64,000 nt of DNA, from the NCBI GenBank assembly GCA_033977485.1, contig CM066991.1, positions 50,880,850-50,944,849 of the forward strand. Reading direction: 5' to 3'. A program made the position numbers and the translations under genes. Positions 12,396-23,283 of the stretch are shown here, one piece after another. Within the stretch, counting starts at the first letter, position 1; every line of letters begins with the position of its first letter. This stretch comes from Hydrangea macrophylla (taxonomy: Eukaryota; Streptophyta; Magnoliopsida; Cornales; Hydrangeaceae). Under the pieces are notes generated by a model that worked only from the letters and a program-made list of their open reading frames with translations, was not told the origin of the DNA and ran no database searches.

Positions 12396-13271
12396 CTAAA
12401 CATCATCGGCAACATCCGATAATATCTCAATAAGCACGTCTGGAGCATCCGCATCTCCACCCTCAGCAACAGTAGTAGCCGTCGCCGGGTCACTCGCAGT
12501 CGGAGCAGCTGGTGTAGATAATAATGGATCCGTTACGACTGGAGGTGGTGGAAGTGGTGTCTCGGAAGCAGGTGGTGTCGCCATGTGGATGGAACAGAAG
12601 GATCAGTAGATGGTACAGAAGGAGTAGGAACAGGAACAGATGGGGCTGCTAATATAGATGGAGCAGAACGATCAACCTGAGGAGCTGCGGATGAAGGACC
12701 AGTAGTGGGTGGTGGAGGTGTATGCAAAGACTGGTCAACCCCTATCTGAATAAGAATAGCCTCAAGAAGAGTCGTTATGCGATCCATCTTGCCCTCGAGT
12801 CTGATTCGGGTCTCTCTCTCCTCTAATAACAACTCGTGAACAGTAGGGAGAGGCGCGAATGAAGAAGACTCTCCCTGGGCGGGAGCCTGAGTCAGCTCAA
12901 ACTGTGCAACCTCAATACGAGGATCAACCTCGTCATCAGAATCAAGCTCCTCAGCCTCTGTGGGCATCCCAGAAGCTGCACCCTCCGTATCAGTGCCTCC
13001 TTCCCTCTTCCTCTTCGCTCCAATTTTCGCCTTACCCTTTGTTTTTCTCTTCTTCTGAGCGTCAGAACGGCGGGCCGCCGTCTTGCCAAATTAACTAGAG
13101 GCCTGAATGATCAAATCTGTGGCAAATGGAACTAGTCCAGCCTGCTCAATGACCCAATTTATAGGCCAAGAACCCTTAAGATGGCGCTTGGCGGCGATGT
13201 ACCGCGTAGGCTGAACCAGGAAGTCAATATAGAGGCGAGACAGACTGACTCGCTGTCCTGTCCCAATAGCA
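12396..13271 (-). pseudogene. Athila env-like/transposon-protein ORF, 3' part (split by Copia-1)
   Basis: This continues the ORF that starts at 22573. After the Copia-1 insertion the frame resumes directly (LSRLYIDFLVQPTRYIAA), then meets a TAA near 13092. It goes on in the same frame with a strongly basic stretch (KKRKTKGKAKIGAKRKR, nuclear-localisation-like). An acidic and Pro/Ser/Thr-rich tail follows, with a coiled-coil-like HELLLEERETRIRLEGKMDR near 12810. The frame shifts near 12585 into a Pro/Ala-rich end that stops at 12396. Function is unknown. The basic tract suggests a nuclear, possibly nucleic-acid-binding protein. Confidence 0.7.
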
Positions 13272-13276
13272 TACAG
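13272..13276. other. target-site duplication of Copia-1 (left)
   Basis: TACAG here is repeated at 21969-21973 on the other side of the element. Confidence 0.92.
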
Positions 13277-14770
13277 TGTAGGAAAAACAGGTTTAAATGG
13301 AAAGTTTAAACGCGCAGCGGAAAAATCAAGTTATGAAACTTCATTGGCATGCCTGGATCTACCACTCGTCAATTCTACAGATACGCACAAGAGGGGACAC
13401 GAGTTATACCTTAGTGTCTTGAACCCAATTCTGATCTTCAACTTCCAGCAGCCTCCACTAGATGATCTTCACCCTTATGACTCCTGCGGATGCCTGCCAG
13501 AAAGACTAGGGTTGGTGGGAACCCTAATGGAGAGGATAGAGAAGGTTTTGGGACTCCAAAACAGTTTCTGCAGCTTCTGACGTTCAAAACGACGAACAAC
13601 CTTTTCCAGAACGCAGCTGCCCTATTTATAGATTCCCAGAACCGACCTAGACTTCGAGCGATCGAAGTGCCTTCGATCGATCGAACATTCGATCGATCGA
13701 ACCATCTTCGATCGATCGAACCTGCAGACTTCAATCGATCGAGACATCTTCGATCGATCGAACCTGTCTGGACATCATCCTCAAGCATCTTTCCAAGCAT
13801 CCTGGCGGAGCTAAGAGTGGGACCTCCTAGGCTCTTTATTGTTGGCTCAGACCAGTTTGTTAATTACCATGACCAAACTCTTTGATCAGCAAACTAACTA
13901 ACTGGTCAGTTAAAGTTTACTCCACTATAAAACGATAACTGAACTCCAACGCAAAAGAACATATCCGAAGCGATAACTAGACTTGTATGGTGTACTAATG
14001 TCCCTCTACCGTCAGCATTCGTAATCATATTCAGGCAATCGGATAACTGTTACTGTCAACCTGAATCATGATTACTTCTTGTATTCCTTGAGTCCCATTC
14101 ACCTCTCATGATTACCAAACATGTTGATAACTCTTATCAACAAGACTGCAGTACTCAGTAATCGACTTGGTGACATTCTCAAGGGAATGCTTACTCTGAA
14201 ACAGAGGGTAGATTCTATCTTGACAATATATGTTCACAACCCTATGAACATGACATACCCAAGATACCCAGGTGTTGATCTTTTATAGACCTCACTGATT
14301 GGTAAATCAAAGCAGTCATATCCACAGTTTGTGTTCATAATCGTCTCAAGATTGAGAACACGTACCTTATACAAGTTATGAGTTCCTATTGACTGTTTGA
14401 CAGTCTTAAGCGTCAATAGGAAACTCAGGTCCGTCAATGCACTATAAGCACTAGCATATCAACTAAGAGCTACACTCTAGTGATTGAGATTAATCACTCC
14501 ATCCAATGGTAGTTAATTATGCTACAGTGTAGACTTGATGAGGTATCCAGTCTCATCATCCACTGTGACACATTCTAAGTATTAAAGAATAGTAATTCGT
14601 ATCTCACTTGTGTGCATCTCATACACACACGAATTACTTACTATAATACTTAAGGATTAACAATCATCTCATGAAAAGAACATACACAATGAAATGTAAA
14701 GCTGATATCCATATATTAAAATGTCAATGTCTCATACATAAAGTTATGGTTTGAGGGCACAAACCCAACA
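13277..14770 (-). mobile_element. 3' LTR of Copia-1
   Basis: The + strand reads TGTAGGAAAAACAGG at the left and CACAAACCCAACA at the right. A TATA box (minus CTATAAATAG) lies at 13622-13631. Palindromes TTCGATCGATCGAA lie at 13672, 13689, 13707 and 13749, upstream of it in the transcription direction. Short ORFs in the LTR are incidental and are duplicated exactly in the other LTR. Confidence 0.93.
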
Positions 14771-14785
14771 AACTCCCACTTGCAC
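14771..14785 (-). other. polypurine tract of Copia-1
   Basis: On the minus strand AAGTGGGAGTT directly precedes the 3' LTR. The same tract is present in Copia-2 (25895-25908) and Copia-3 (59745-59758). Confidence 0.8.
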
Positions 14786-17700
14786 TCATAACCATTCAGA
14801 ACTACATCTAAGACCTAGACTATCTAGATGACGATCAAAGACCTTCTGTGGCAAGGCCTTTGTAAACGGATCAGCAAGATTGTCAGTTGTGGCAATCTTG
14901 GTGACAGTCACATCTCCACGTTGAACAATATCTCGGATAAGATGATATTTCCGCTCTACGTGCTTTCCCTTTCCGTGGTTCCTTGGCTCCTTGGACTGAG
15001 CCACTGCCCCACTATTATCACAATAAAGCGTAATAGGCGACAGCGACGCTGGTACCACCTCGAGTTCCATAAGGAACTTCTTGAGCCAAACAGCTTCCTT
15101 TGCGGCTTCACAAGCAGCCACATACTCAGCTTCTGTAGTTGAGTCTGCAATGCATTTCTGCTTAATGCTCCTCCAACTGACAGCACCACCTCCCAAGGTA
15201 AAGAGATGACCGGACGTCGACTTCCTCGAATCTTTATCTGACATAAAGTCCGAGTCAGTGTATCCCACTGGAATTAACTCACTACCACCGTACATAAGCA
15301 TGTAATCTTTAGTTCTTCTCAAGTACTTAAGAATGTGCTTAACGGCTGTCCAGTGCTCTGGACCCGGATTCGACTGATATCTGCTAACCATGCCAACGGC
15401 AAAACAGATATCTGGTCTAGTGCATAACATCGCATACATGAGACTTCCCACTGCAGAAGCATAGGGAACTCCTGTCATGCGATTCCTCTCCTCCTGTGTC
15501 TTTGGACACTGGTCCTTGGAGAACGCTAAACCATGCCTGAAAGGTAACAAACCTTTCTTCGAATTATCCATTGAAAACCTAGTTAGCACCTTATCGATAT
15601 AACCAGCTTGAGATAATCCCATTATCTTTCGCTTGCGATCCCGAAAGAGCTTTATCCCAAGAATATAGCTCGCCTCTCCTAGATCCTTCATATCGAAAGT
15701 ACTAGCTAGCCAAACCTTGACCGTTGACAATGCCGCTACATCATTTCCAATGAGTAGAATGTCGTCAACGTAAAGCACAAGAAAAGCCACCACTTTCCCT
15801 TCACTCTTCTTGTATACACAAGGTTCATCCAGATTCTGTATGAAACCAAACGATTTGACCGCTTGATCAAATCGTATGTTCCAACTTCTGGATGCCTGCT
15901 TAAGCCCATAAATGGACTTTTGCAACTTGCATACCAAGTTACCTTTCCGACCAGCTATGAACCCTTCTGGTTGTTGCATATAGATGTCCTCCTCAAGATT
16001 GCCATTCAAGAATGCAGTCTTGACGTCCATCTGCCAGATCTCAAAATCTAGGCATGCAGCAACGGATAAGAGTATTCTGATGCACTTGAGCATGGCCATC
16101 GGCGAGAAGGTTTCCTCATAGTCAATGCCCTCCCTCTGAGTATAACCTTTCGCAACAAGCCTTGCCTTAAAGGTCTCAACCTTTCCATCAGATCCTCTTT
16201 TCCTCTTGTAGACCCACTTACAGCCAATGGGTTTAATATTGGCTGGAAGTTCTACAAGATCCCAGACTTGATTAGAATCCATAGATTCCAATTCAGCCTT
16301 CATAGCTTTAACCCAATGAGCTGAATCAACATCAGCCATTGCCTCTTCGTATGTGGTAGGATCAGATTCAGATTCTATGGAGACAGCTTCAAAAACTTCT
16401 CCTAAGAACATGTATCTATCAGGCTGGCTGATAATCCTCCCACTACGACGAGGTACTGGTGCGGAAATAGGTGAAGAAGTGGTGTTTTCCTGATTTACAT
16501 CGTTATTAACTACGGGTTGGACTGAGGGCTCTCCTTCTATCTCTCTAAGATCTATCCTTCCCTTAGGTTTATGGTTCATGATATAATCATCCTCCAAGAA
16601 AATAGCATTCGTACTGACGAACACCTTCTGTTCTCTTGGATCATAAAAATACCATCCATAAGTACCCTTTGGATACCCCACGAAGTAACATACTTCCGAT
16701 CTAGAATCCAACTTGCTCATCTTTCCTTTTAGCACATGTGCCGGACATCCCCATATCCGGAGATGTTGCAAAGAAGGCTTGCGCCCAATCCACATCTCTC
16801 GTGGTGTCCTGGGAACAGATTTGCTTGGTACTAGATTTAGTATGTAAGCAGCGGTTTCCAAAGCATAACCCCAAAGAAATAAAGGTAACTCAGAATAACT
16901 CATCATTGACCTAGTCATGTCTAAAAGAGTCCGATTCCTTCTCTCCGCTACACCGTTTTGCTGAGGCGTACCAGGTGCAGTCAACTGTGACAGAATCCCA
17001 TTCTGTACGAGGTGATCAATAAATTCATTAGAGAGATACTCGCCACCTCGATCAGATGGAATGGCCTTGATATGTGTGCCCAATTGCTTCTCCACTTCAG
17101 CCCTAAACTCTTTGAACTTTTCAAAGGCTTCAGACTTGTGCTGCATTAGGTACACATATCCATACCTAGAGTGGTCATCAGTAAATGTTATGAAATACTC
17201 ATAACCACCCCTTGCTCTAATATTTATTGGTCCACACACATCAGTATGAACTAATTCCAACAATGCATTGGTTCTATTGCCCTTTGCAGGAAAGGGCCTT
17301 TTGGTCATCTTACCCTCTAAACAAGACTCGCAGACTTCTATTGGTTCGAGAACCAAATCGCCTAAGACCCCTTCTTTGACTAGTCTGCCAATCCTATTTA
17401 GATTGATATGACCAAGCCTCATATGCCAAAGCTTTGTTGGATTAGTGGAAGGTCTCTTTCTTTTAGATGGTACAGTTACCATTGAGTTATTCAGTTCCAT
17501 GCAAGAATCTTTAGAAATATTGGGAGTAATCACATACAAACCATTTGATTTTACACCAGAACATATAAAAGAACTATTTCTTTTAATCACAACTTCAGTT
17601 CCAAAATGAAAAGAATAACCATTATTCGATAAATTAGAAACTGAAATTAAATTACGTCTCATTGAAGGGACGTAAAGTACATCTGATAAAATCAAAACTT

Positions 17701-18775
17701 TATTGTCTAGAAATTCTAAAACTACGACTCCTATAGCAACCGCAGAAACGGTTGCGCTAGAACCTAGAGTAAGTACGATTTCCCCATCACTGCACTTCCT
17801 GGTTGATCTGAACCCCTGCAATGAATTACAAATATGGTTAGTCGCACCAGAATCAATGCACCAAGTGTTTGAAGTATCCGTTATAAAACTTACTTCAATC
17901 ACATGTGATTCAATCATACCTTGAACTCTTGTAGCTAAGAATTCTGGACAGTTCCTCTTCCAGTGGCCCTTCTCACCGCATTGGAAACACTTTCCTTTGC
18001 CTTGGCCACCCACCTTCCCTTTGCCCTTACCTTTTCCCTTAGATTTTGCAATCTTAGGGACCGGTCCAACACTTGAACCACCAGTGCTAGCCTTCTTCTT
18101 CCCTTTCTTTCCTTTCGGCACAGATCGGGAAGAGGAAGCGCTTTTCTCAACGTTTAAAACGCTGCCCCCAGGTTTGATCACCCCTTCTGCTGCCAATAAA
18201 GAGCTCATCAATTCGCTCATTGAAAAATCCATTTTATTCATATTATAATTCAGTTTAAATTGAGCGAATGATGGCGACAGCGTATTGAGGATCATATCAA
18301 CTTGGGTCTGTGCATCGATGTTGGCACCTAGGGTCTCCAGCTCGTTTAAATAACCAATCATTTTCAAAACATGTTCTTTGACTGGAGTCCCTTCCGACAT
18401 CTTAGCACTCATTATCTTCTGCATAGCTACCTGTCTGGCAGGCCTGCCATGCTCCCCAAACATCTTTTTCAGGGATTCGATAATGTCACTGGCGGAATTG
18501 TTCGACTGGTATTGGTGTTGTAACACATTAGCCATAGAAGCCAATATGTAACAACGAGCCATCCCATTCGACTTTTTCCATTTATCGAACTCGCGTCTAG
18601 CAGCAGCCGAAGCATTTGCAGCGGGTTCTTCGGGGCATGGGGTGGTGAGGACATATATGTGATCCTCCGCAGTTAACACGATGTCAAGGTTACATTTCCA
18701 TTCAGTGTAGTTGTTTCCAGTTAACTTGTTTTGAGTGAGTATGGTGGCAAGTGGACTAAATGCAGATCCAGACAT
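14786..18775 (-). CDS. gag-pol: Copia-1 gag-pol polyprotein, 1329 aa, uninterrupted
   Basis: One open frame encodes the whole Ty1/Copia set. The UBN2-type Gag covers roughly residues 10-220, followed by a Lys/Gly-rich linker and a CCHC zinc knuckle ([14 protein letters not shown]) near 262-275. Protease follows, with the active DSGA near 307. The GAG-pre-integrase HHCC region is at about 448-490. The integrase core has Asp in HTDVCGP near 510, Asp in SDRGGEY near 572 and Glu in VAERRN near 608. Reverse transcriptase begins near 840, with YVDDILLIG near 1003. RNase H has TDSDF, TEAEY and YCDNSG from about 1175 to 1260. The length is normal for a Copia polyprotein. One oddity is Pro before SDRGG where Copia-2 and most relatives have Arg. 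The closest resemblance is to Angela/TAR/Tork-type elements; the lineage is not resolved. Confidence 0.95.
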   Translation of the reverse strand: MSGSAFSPLATILTQNKLTGNNYTEWKCNLDIVLTAEDHIYVLTTPCPEEPAANASAAARREFDKWKKSNGMARCYILASMANVLQHQYQSNNSASDIIESLKKMFGEHGRPARQVAMQKIMSAKMSEGTPVKEHVLKMIGYLNELETLGANIDAQTQVDMILNTLSPSFAQFKLNYNMNKMDFSMSELMSSLLAAEGVIKPGGSVLNVEKSASSSRSVPKGKKGKKKASTGGSSVGPVPKIAKSKGKGKGKGKVGGQGKGKCFQCGEKGHWKRNCPEFLATRVQGMIESHVIEVSFITDTSNTWCIDSGATNHICNSLQGFRSTRKCSDGEIVLTLGSSATVSAVAIGVVVLEFLDNKVLILSDVLYVPSMRRNLISVSNLSNNGYSFHFGTEVVIKRNSSFICSGVKSNGLYVITPNISKDSCMELNNSMVTVPSKRKRPSTNPTKLWHMRLGHINLNRIGRLVKEGVLGDLVLEPIEVCESCLEGKMTKRPFPAKGNRTNALLELVHTDVCGPINIRARGGYEYFITFTDDHSRYGYVYLMQHKSEAFEKFKEFRAEVEKQLGTHIKAIPSDRGGEYLSNEFIDHLVQNGILSQLTAPGTPQQNGVAERRNRTLLDMTRSMMSYSELPLFLWGYALETAAYILNLVPSKSVPRTPREMWIGRKPSLQHLRIWGCPAHVLKGKMSKLDSRSEVCYFVGYPKGTYGWYFYDPREQKVFVSTNAIFLEDDYIMNHKPKGRIDLREIEGEPSVQPVVNNDVNQENTTSSPISAPVPRRSGRIISQPDRYMFLGEVFEAVSIESESDPTTYEEAMADVDSAHWVKAMKAELESMDSNQVWDLVELPANIKPIGCKWVYKRKRGSDGKVETFKARLVAKGYTQREGIDYEETFSPMAMLKCIRILLSVAACLDFEIWQMDVKTAFLNGNLEEDIYMQQPEGFIAGRKGNLVCKLQKSIYGLKQASRSWNIRFDQAVKSFGFIQNLDEPCVYKKSEGKVVAFLVLYVDDILLIGNDVAALSTVKVWLASTFDMKDLGEASYILGIKLFRDRKRKIMGLSQAGYIDKVLTRFSMDNSKKGLLPFRHGLAFSKDQCPKTQEERNRMTGVPYASAVGSLMYAMLCTRPDICFAVGMVSRYQSNPGPEHWTAVKHILKYLRRTKDYMLMYGGSELIPVGYTDSDFMSDKDSRKSTSGHLFTLGGGAVSWRSIKQKCIADSTTEAEYVAACEAAKEAVWLKKFLMELEVVPASLSPITLYCDNSGAVAQSKEPRNHGKGKHVERKYHLIRDIVQRGDVTVTKIATTDNLADPFTKALPQKVFDRHLDSLGLRCSSEWL

Positions 18776-20455
18776 TATGATTTACTAAAAAATCAAAACA
18801 AAATAAATATGGATATCAGAATTTGACAGTTTGAAATAAAAGAATCCTTTTAAAACTCTTATTTTAAAACAAAGTCGCCGGAATATCGAAACGAAAGAAT
18901 AAAGCCTCCGTGTGGTGGTCAATGTTCGATCTTTCGATTTATCATAACTTATCCGCTATGCAACTCTTGCAAAACAAGTTATGACTTCCGAACCTATTTG
19001 ATCTCTAAGTTTCTGAATAATGCCCCGTGTGGGATCCCTTATCCATAGCTTAGCTAGTGTGTACCATTAACTAGGATCCAATCACAACCGTCTCAAGTAG
19101 CGCCTCCGTATGGTGGTCACCCTCTAACACGTCTGATTGATCCTTATCAAAAGAAGTTCACATCTAGTAACCAATGAGTAATGCATCCTCCGTATGGAAT
19201 GATCACCCCTGGCGAGGTGACACAGAATGCATCACTCATCTTACAGTGAACCGTTAATGGAAGATCGTGGGTGTAATTAATAAGACCCTCTCCCACTAGA
19301 TTTAGTAAAAAAAAGAATTTTGCTTTTTGAGAAAATCTGTTTCTACACACTTCCCATAAACATCTAATGTTTACTAATGTGTTGAAAACGGTTTTTGAAT
19401 TTTATTTTAGAAAACTTGTTTTGCGTGCATGCAACAATGTATTATACGCCAATCACAAACAAAGCACATAAAACAAAAAACTAAAATGAAATAAAAGACA
19501 TCCAAACGATGCCCCTATCTCCCATGGCTCTATCTCTATAGAACCTGCTTTTGGTTTGATCGCCTCCAGCTCCATCTTCATGGACAACGGCTCCTTGCTC
19601 CATCTTCATGGATATTCTAATTCTATTACATTGAACCTATGCCTCTTTTGAAGCTTACAATTTATCTAGAAATAGAAATAGCAACAACAAAATAAAAGGC
19701 TAGGGAAACCGGTGCGACTTTCCTTTTCGTAGGATTGAAGTCGCAGCGCCCTTTACATATGCCTTAAAACCAAACCAAACTTAAAACAACACACCAATCT
19801 AAAAAACATTCAAACACAAAATTAAATGCTCTTGGCGCCATGGGAGATAGCGACTAACTTTTGCTGCAAAAGGTTAGTTGAACACACATCCACGCATATA
19901 TATAACAAAATATAACTATTGGAACCCTTAATTGATTCACACAGTATATAAACTCTTTACATACTGAATTAGAACTCAAAACAACATCTAACTTCTCTAT
20001 CATAGTTCGATCGATCGAAGACCGTTCGATCGCTCGAACCTTCGATCGATTGAACACTGTTCAATCGCTTGAACATTCTATTTCACTGAATGATTAAAAA
20101 TTTTTGCAGAATACGTTAAAATTAAATTTTTAATTTCAAAATACTTTTAAAACTGTGAAACAGAAAACCTGACAAAGAGTCTGTCTCGATCGATCGAACT
20201 CTATTCGATCGCTCGAACAACAGAAGGTTTCGATCGATCGAAACCTGTTCGATCGCTCGAGTACAGAGCGTTCGATCGATCGAGACTACTTCGATCGATC
20301 GAACCCATCTTGCATCCAATGCAATCACAGATTTGTATACTGCCGTGATAACACTGCAGAAACAGATCTGTGACGATGCAGTTTCGAAAGCAGTTCTAAA
20401 ATCAACATGCAAATCAAAATAGTGTTCCAAAAAACGCATCTATAGATCCAAACGA
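18776..20455 (-). other. Copia-1 5' leader (untranslated) with repeated motifs
   Basis: A 1.7-kb leader lies between the PBS and gag. The phrase CCTCCGTRTGG and variants recur near 18906, 19026, 19101 and 19189, and paired GATCACC/GGTGAC words flank them. Palindrome groups of the TTCGATCGATCGAA and TTCGATCGCTCGAA types lie at 20008-20068 and 20187-20306. The same leader layout is found in Copia-2 and Copia-3, so it is conserved although non-coding. Possible roles are RNA packaging, dimerisation or translation control. Confidence 0.75.
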
Positions 20456-20472
20456 GCGTGGCTCTGATACCA
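20456..20472 (-). other. primer-binding site of Copia-1 (initiator Met tRNA type)
   Basis: Two bases inside the 5' LTR the minus strand reads TGGTATCAGAGCCACGC. This matches the complement of the 3' end of plant initiator methionine tRNA, the usual Copia primer. The same site is in Copia-2 at 31583-31599. Confidence 0.93.
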
Positions 20473-20819
20473 ATTGTAGGAAAAACAGGTTTAAATGGAA
20501 AGTTTAAACGCGCAGCGGAAAAATCAAGTTATGAAACTTTATTGGCATGCCTGGATCTACCACTCGTCAATTCTACAGATACGCACAAGAGGGGACACGA
20601 GTTATACCTTAGTGTCTTGAACCCAATTCTGATCTTCAACTTCCAGCAGCCTCCACTAGATGATCTTCACCCTTATGACTCCTGCGGATGCCTGCCAGAA
20701 AGACTAGGGTTGGTGGGAACCCTAATGGAGAGGATAGAGAAGGTTTTGGGACTCCAAAACAGTTTCTGCAGCTTCTGACGTTCAAAACGACGAACAACCT
20801 TTTCCAGAACGCAGCTGCC

Positions 20820-20829
20820 CTATTTATAG
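20820..20829 (-). promoter_or_regulatory. TATA box of Copia-1 5' LTR
   Basis: CTATAAATAG on the minus strand is conserved in Copia-2 (31951-31960) and Copia-3 (58593-58602). The transcription start should be about 30 bp lower in coordinate, and the leader palindromes lie about 500-640 bp further on. Confidence 0.75.
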
Positions 20830-20839
20830 ATTCCCAGAA

Positions 20840-20965
20840 CCGACCTAGACTTCGAGCGATCGAAGTGCCTTCGATCGATCGAACATTCGATCGATCGAAC
20901 CATCTTCGATCGATCGAACCTGCAGACTTCAATCGATCGAGACATCTTCGATCGATCGAACCTGT
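20840..20965 (-). promoter_or_regulatory. TTCGATCGATCGAA palindrome group upstream of Copia-1 TATA
   Basis: Four perfect 14-bp palindromes and one variant (TTCAATCGATCGAGA) sit at 17-22 bp spacing, ending about 20-40 bp upstream of TATA. Each has three CpG sites. The regular spacing and promoter-proximal position suggest protein-binding sites; this is not shown by the sequence alone. Confidence 0.65.
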
Positions 20966-21973
20966 CTGGACATCATCCTCAAGCATCTTTCCAAGCATCC
21001 TGGCGGAGCTAAGAGTGGGACCTCCTAGGCTCTTTATTGTTGGCTCAGACCAGTTTGTTAATTACCATGACCAAACTCTTTGATCAGCAAACTAACTAAC
21101 TGGTCAGTTAAAGTTTACTCCACTATAAAACGATAACTGAACTCCAACGCAAAAGAACATATCCGAAGCGATAACTAGACTTGTATGGTGTACTAATGTC
21201 CCTCTACCGTCAGCATTCGTAATCATATTCAGGCAATCGGATAACTGTTACTGTCAACCTGAATCATGATTACTTCTTGTATTCCTTGAGTCCCATTCAC
21301 CTCTCATGATTACCAAACATGTTGATAACTCTTATCAACAAGACTGCAGTACTCAGTAATCGACTTGGTGACATTCTCAAGGGAATGCTTACTCTGAAAC
21401 AGAGGGTAGATTCTATCTTGACAATATATGTTCACAACCCTATGAACATGACATACCCAAGATACCCAGGTGTTGATCTTTTATAGACCTCACTGATTGG
21501 TAAATCAAAGCAGTCATATCCACAGTTTGTGTTCATAATCGTCTCAAGATTGAGAACACGTACCTTATACAAGTTATGAGTTCCTATTGACTGTTTGACA
21601 GTCTTAAGCGTCAATAGGAAACTCAGGTCCGTCAATGCACTATAAGCACTAGCATATCAACTAAGAGCTACACTCTAGTGATTGAGATTAATCACTCCAT
21701 CCAATGGTAGTTAATTATGCTACAGTGTAGACTTGATGAGGTATCCAGTCTCATCATCCACTGTGACACATTCTAAGTATTAAAGAATAGTAATTCGTAT
21801 CTCACTTGTGTGCATCTCATACACACACGAATTACTTACTATAATACTTAAGGATTAACAATCATCTCATGAAAAGAACATACACAATGAAATGTAAAGC
21901 TGATATCCATATATTAAAATGTCAATGTCTCATACATAAAGTTATGGTTTGAGGGCACAAACCCAACATACAG

Positions 21974-22573
21974 GGCATAGGCATACCACGCGGCGAACTT
22001 CTCGTGACAGGATGTCATAAAAATGCAGTTCACCAGCGTCAGATGGAGGAGGTGATAGTTCTCAGTGAGGAGCTTATCCTCAATGAGAGAAACGTCGTTC
22101 TAGAACTGAACGACGCCTCCTGTAAGCTCACGGATAATGGTGGTAGGAGGCATCTCTGGGGCTCCTGGTAAGCGAGGATAGAAATAATCTGGTACCTCAG
22201 GTACTCCCAGAGCAGCTGAAATGGTGGCAGGGCTGAATAGGATCTCGCGCCCGTAGAAGAATGATCTGTATGTGAATGGGGCCGCAGGATCCTTGATCAT
22301 AGAAGAGCAGGCTTCACGTACCCAGTGGATGTTGATCCTCTTTGTCTGGATCAACATATCGTACCATAATGGCTGGTCTCTAATCCATCCTAGAAACCAT
22401 GGGGCTGAGAGCCATACGGACTCCAGTGGCCGCTCCAACATAACCTTCCTGGACTGGAAGTATCTCGTGAACCACACCCGCTCCTCCTTATTTCTTAGCC
22501 CGTGATCTGGTATGGGGTCGGGTATAGTGAGATCAAGTGGCTTGGACTTGTGGTACCCGGTGATAGGATTCAT
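21974..22573 (-). pseudogene. Athila env-like/plant-transposon-protein ORF, 5' part
   Basis: An ATG at 22573 opens a 157-codon ORF ending in TAG at 22100. The same frame continues past the stop (LIEDKLLTENYHLLHLTLV) to the Copia-1 insertion site and resumes at 13271. Motifs such as FYGREILFSPATISAALGVP and CHEKFAAWYAYAL resemble the putative plant transposon protein domain found in the post-pol ORF of Athila and related elements. A splice acceptor (CCATTTCAG) ends at 22584, ten bases before the ATG. A donor (GAG|GTATGG) is at 22976 and a TATA-like sequence at 23159-23166, so the ORF has its own spliced transcription unit. Function is unknown. It is dead through two stops, one frameshift and the Copia insertion. 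Confidence 0.72.
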
Positions 22574-22583
22574 CGTGAAAGCC

Positions 22584-22976
22584 CTGAAATGGAAGAAACA
22601 GACAGTAAATATAAGAAAACAAGGAAAACAGAAAAGATATTGAAACTGTTGCCCTTCGATCGATCGAAGTATGTTCGATTGATCGAAAAAGTCCTATGTT
22701 CAATCGCTCGAGCCGCGTTTGATCGATCGAAAAGATGCTGGGTTCGATCGTTCGAGCCCAGTTCGATCGATTGAAATGTGGCTAAGCTCGATTGCTCGAA
22801 CCAAGTTCGATCGATCGAACACAGCGAAGCTGCAGCGACAACGATAGAGAACGGGAATAGCCCACAAACATAAAAAAAATCAAGAAAAATATCAAAGAAA
22901 TGGTTTAAACCCAATGGGGGGCACCCCATAACAGTTCAAATGAAAAGGAACACGAGGGGGATTTTGTGGACCATAC
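22584..22976 (-). other. probable 5'-UTR intron of the Athila env-like gene
   Basis: The donor GAG|GTATGG at 22977/22976 and the acceptor TTTCTTCCATTTCAG ending at 22584 frame a 393-nt AT-richer interval. It holds a second palindrome group at 22654-22819, alternating TTCGATCGATCGAA-type and TTCGATCG(T/C)TCGA-type words. The splice sites are predicted by eye. Confidence 0.55.
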
Positions 22977-23158
22977 CTCAGGTGGAACGCGGGTAGATGA
23001 TGAAGAGGATGATGATGGTGATCAGAGGGGTCCAGGGGCTCCTCGAATGGCTTGAGAGATGAGGGGGCAAAGAGAAATTGCCCGGGCTTCTCTATCTCCG
23101 AGCGATTGAGAGTGAGGAAGATAATGAGAGACTGAGAAAGTGTATAGAAGATGCCTCG

Positions 23159-23283
23159 TTTAAATACAAGTCTCAATCGATCGAGAAAGTTTGATCGATC
23201 GAACCTTCGATCGATTGAGGCCTGCTGAAGCGCTCGAGGTTTTGATAAGTTTGATCGATCGAGATGTGTTCGATCGATCGAAC
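23159..23283 (-). promoter_or_regulatory. internal promoter of the Athila env-like gene (TATA plus palindromes)
   Basis: A TATA-like TATTTAAA (minus strand) at 23159-23166 lies just downstream of a palindrome group at 23172-23283 (TCGATCGATCGA words and one GAAGCGCTCGA). This repeats the order found in the element's own LTR: palindromes, TATA, transcribed interval, second palindromes. It implies a separate promoter for the accessory gene. Confidence 0.55.

Larger units (their letters stand above)
13277..21968 (-). mobile_element. Copia-1: complete Ty1/Copia retrotransposon with uninterrupted gag-pol
   Basis: The element is 8692 bp with two 1494-bp LTRs that I read as nearly identical: one difference was noticed, C versus T in GAAACT(T/C)(C/T)ATTGG near 13340 and 20538. 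It has a tRNA-iMet PBS, a 1.7-kb leader, a single 1329-codon gag-pol and a polypurine tract. The TSD is TACAG. It inserted into the Athila env-like ORF. The near-identical LTRs mean a recent insertion. It is the best candidate in the window for a mobilisable copy. Confidence 0.95.
20475..21968 (-). mobile_element. 5' LTR of Copia-1
   Basis: It is 1494 bp, colinear and almost identical to 13277-14770. A TATA box lies at 20820-20829 (minus CTATAAATAG). A group of five palindromic words lies at about 20850-20960, just upstream of TATA in the transcription direction. Confidence 0.93.

Noticed and set aside
13672..13762. GATC-rich palindromes as restriction or methylation sites, or as hairpin terminators
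   Set aside because: Eukaryotic context, position upstream of TATA, and no T-tract after the palindromes.
13438..13885. 120- and 131-residue ORFs in the Copia-1 LTR, with exact copies at 20636-21083
   Set aside because: They overlap on opposite strands, run through the palindrome group and TATA, and are duplicated only because the LTRs are duplicated.
20456..20472. tRNA-like sequence that might be a tRNA gene
   Set aside because: Only the short complement of a tRNA 3' end is present, placed exactly as a primer-binding site. No tRNA body is found.
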